Shown here piece by piece: positions 43,644 to 44,804 of a DNA stretch of 44,804 nt. The translations under genes were made by a program, and so were the position numbers. This DNA is from an uncultured Flavobacterium sp. (lineage in GTDB: Bacteria > Bacteroidota > Bacteroidia > Flavobacteriales > Flavobacteriaceae), in contig CAMLFV010000001.1 of NCBI GenBank assembly GCA_946479395.1, forward strand, positions 1-44,804, written 5' to 3'. Position 1 is the first letter of the stretch. Every line of letters starts with the position of its first letter. The notes under the pieces were generated by a model. That model searched no databases. It saw only the letters and a list, made by a program, of their open reading frames with translations, and was not told where the DNA came from.

Positions 43644-43674
43644 CAAAGTTATCGGTGACCAATAAACAGAACAA
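43644..43674 (-). promoter_or_regulatory. Promoter of the lipoprotein-barrel operon
   Basis: On the minus strand TTG, 20 bases, then TAACTTTG is a full match to the phylum's pattern. It ends 28 bases before the lipoprotein ATG. Confidence 0.75.
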
Positions 43675-43690
43675 TCCTCATAAATGAGGA
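43675..43690 (-). promoter_or_regulatory. 7-2-7 palindrome, candidate response-regulator site
   Basis: TCCTCAT-AA-ATGAGGA is a perfect palindrome of two heptamers separated by two bases. It directly abuts the -33 TTG and is centred about 45 bases before the expected transcription start. NarL-type proteins bind heptamers in this arrangement, and the half-site differs from the NarL consensus at only one position. The rest of the gap to darA copy 2 (43691-43800) is AT-rich without other visible features. Confidence 0.6.
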
Positions 43691-43800
43691 TATTTGCTTT
43701 TTATAGTAAAAAAATTGATAATTTATAAAATAATATAGGTTTTATTATATTTTATGTACTTTAAACTAAGATTTTTGAAACAATTAAAGCCAAAAGAAAA

Positions 43801-44706
43801 TCAGTTGACTCCTTGAAAATACTTTTTCTGTTTTAAAATGCTAAAATAACGAATTGGAAACAAAATTGTTTCAATTAAATGAACAATCGGCGATAAAATC
43901 CAAATAGCTGCAAATAAATATCCTTTAAAAACTTTTAAAAGTGTTTTGCGTTTTGCTGGATTTTTAAGAATTAAACCCGACCAAATTTTAAACATTTTAT
44001 TGGCTTTTTTGTCCATTGAAATCAAAAACCAACGAAATTCTACGGCTCCGTTTGTAACTAATTCTGCTTGCATACCGCTGTAATCGTTCTTTATTAAATA
44101 AGGCAATATAATTTTTCCGAATTTAGACGAAGATAATATTTCAGCAGCTGATACACCTGGTAAAGGTAAAAAACCGTACGTTCTGTTTTTAGTTCCTGTA
44201 AGCATCCAATTAACAATGGTAATTACGCTTATTAAATTAATGTTTCTATCGGTTAGCGCAATGTTTCCTACTAAATGGGCATTGGCATCTTTCAACAAAA
44301 CTTTTACTTTTTCTTGCGCTAATGCCCACATATTCCGACTTCCGCTAATGGTTACAACTGGTACATCGTTTAAAATTTGTTGCGCAAATGTGCTTTTTAA
44401 AAACGAATTGATGGGGATTGATGGCGATAAATACCATACTTGGTAATGCAGTAGGACCAAATCGAATTTTGTTTGTAAAATTTCTTGTTTTGGTGCTACT
44501 ATTTCGGAAGGAATTTGTTTGAATGTTTCAGGAAAAGCTCCGAAAAACGAATCGTTATCCCAAGGAAAAGGAAATTTTTTTACCGTTTCGATATTATAAA
44601 ACGTAACATTTATTTCGTTGCTATTTAAAAAAGGCAAACTAATTTGCTGGGCAATTTCTTTTAACTGACCCGATTGCGAATAATAAATAACTAAAACATT
44701 TTTCAT
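43801..44706 (-). CDS. darA: DarA-type dialkylresorcinol condensing/aromatising enzyme, copy 2
   Basis: The 301-residue protein has the flavodoxin-like loop VLVIYYSQSGQLKEIA, the SGSRNMWALAQEKV segment, and the C-terminal IWILSPIVHLIETILFPI. It is paralogous to copy 1 along its full length. Its 3' end recurs as a remnant just before darB copy 2, so the two were likely once adjacent. The gene's promoter lies outside or at the window edge. Confidence 0.9.
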   Translation of the reverse strand: MKNVLVIYYSQSGQLKEIAQQISLPFLNSNEINVTFYNIETVKKFPFPWDNDSFFGAFPETFKQIPSEIVAPKQEILQTKFDLVLLHYQVWYLSPSIPINSFLKSTFAQQILNDVPVVTISGSRNMWALAQEKVKVLLKDANAHLVGNIALTDRNINLISVITIVNWMLTGTKNRTYGFLPLPGVSAAEILSSSKFGKIILPYLIKNDYSGMQAELVTNGAVEFRWFLISMDKKANKMFKIWSGLILKNPAKRKTLLKVFKGYLFAAIWILSPIVHLIETILFPIRYFSILKQKKYFQGVN

Positions 44707-44726
44707 TTACTTTCTTTTTTTCGTTT

Positions 44727-44798
44727 CGTCATTTCGAGTAGCAAAGCGTATCGAGAAGTATTAATAATAGTAAGTTCTCGACCTGGCTCGAACTGACG
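44727..44798. repeat. Nested inverted repeat of the GTCATTTCGAG type
   Basis: CGTCATTTCGAG at 44727-44738 pairs with CTCGAACTGACG at 44787-44798 with one mismatch. An inner TCGAGAA / TTCTCGA pair lies at 44751-44781. I recall this pattern as a dispersed intergenic repeat in flavobacterial genomes. It lies directly upstream of darA copy 2. Confidence 0.7.
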
Positions 44799-44804
44799 GA
44801 CATT

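Noticed and set aside
1..44804. CRISPR array, rRNA, transposase, prophage
   Set aside because: I found no regularly spaced direct repeats, rRNA motifs, transposase-like proteins or phage structural genes; the holin-like protein belongs to a non-phage YtxH operon.

Overview
The window is AT-rich chromosomal DNA from a member of the Bacteroidota, almost certainly Flavobacteriaceae (Flavobacterium, Myroides and relatives). The signs are -7 promoter elements of the TAnnTTTG type, starts without Shine-Dalgarno sequences, many small lipoproteins, gene pairs coupled by TAATG or ATGA overlaps, and a large flexirubin-type pigment cluster. I worked by eye only. Alignments and identity estimates are hand counts, and family names come from recognised motifs.

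Positions 1-13800 are ordinary housekeeping and accessory genes. They include small lipoproteins, a YjaB-like acetyltransferase, a broken MscS-type channel gene, a bacterial lipocalin, an NTF2-fold immunity-like protein, tRNA-Cys, folB, glnS, a toxin-antitoxin pair beside palindromic repeats, a dicarboxylate/amino-acid:cation symporter, a three-gene YtxH/holin-like envelope operon, an SPFH protein and gltX.

Positions 13834-44706, nearly all on the minus strand, are a flexirubin (aryl polyene plus dialkylresorcinol) cluster. The polyene part holds two active ketosynthases, a ketosynthase-like protein without the active cysteine, a half-size ketosynthase-like protein, an ACP, three hotdog dehydratase-like proteins, a ketoreductase and a thioesterase. 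The activation, tailoring and export part holds an AMP ligase, a C45/NTN hydrolase, a phytoene-desaturase-like oxidoreductase, an MMPL-acyltransferase-methyltransferase-like fusion, a GT2-DUF2062 fusion, a deacetylase/LolA-like ORF, an ABC ATPase and permease, and a BtrH-like acyltransferase. The dialkylresorcinol part consists of DarA and DarB, each present twice.

The most informative structure is in the rearrangement scars. The extreme 3' end of the ABC ATPase gene recurs exactly at the permease start, although the intact ATPase lies beyond a darA-darB pair. The 3' end of darA recurs just upstream of the second darB, although the intact second darA lies about 4.8 kb away, beyond a two-component system, a barrel protein and a lipoprotein. 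The cluster therefore appears to have been an ordinary darA-darB-DH-DH-HTH-BtrH-ATPase-permease operon that was duplicated and/or invaded at two junctions. The inserted two-component island carries a 7-2-7 palindrome beside a consensus promoter, a good candidate target for its NarL-type regulator. A ParDE-type module also sits inside the pigment cluster on the opposite strand.
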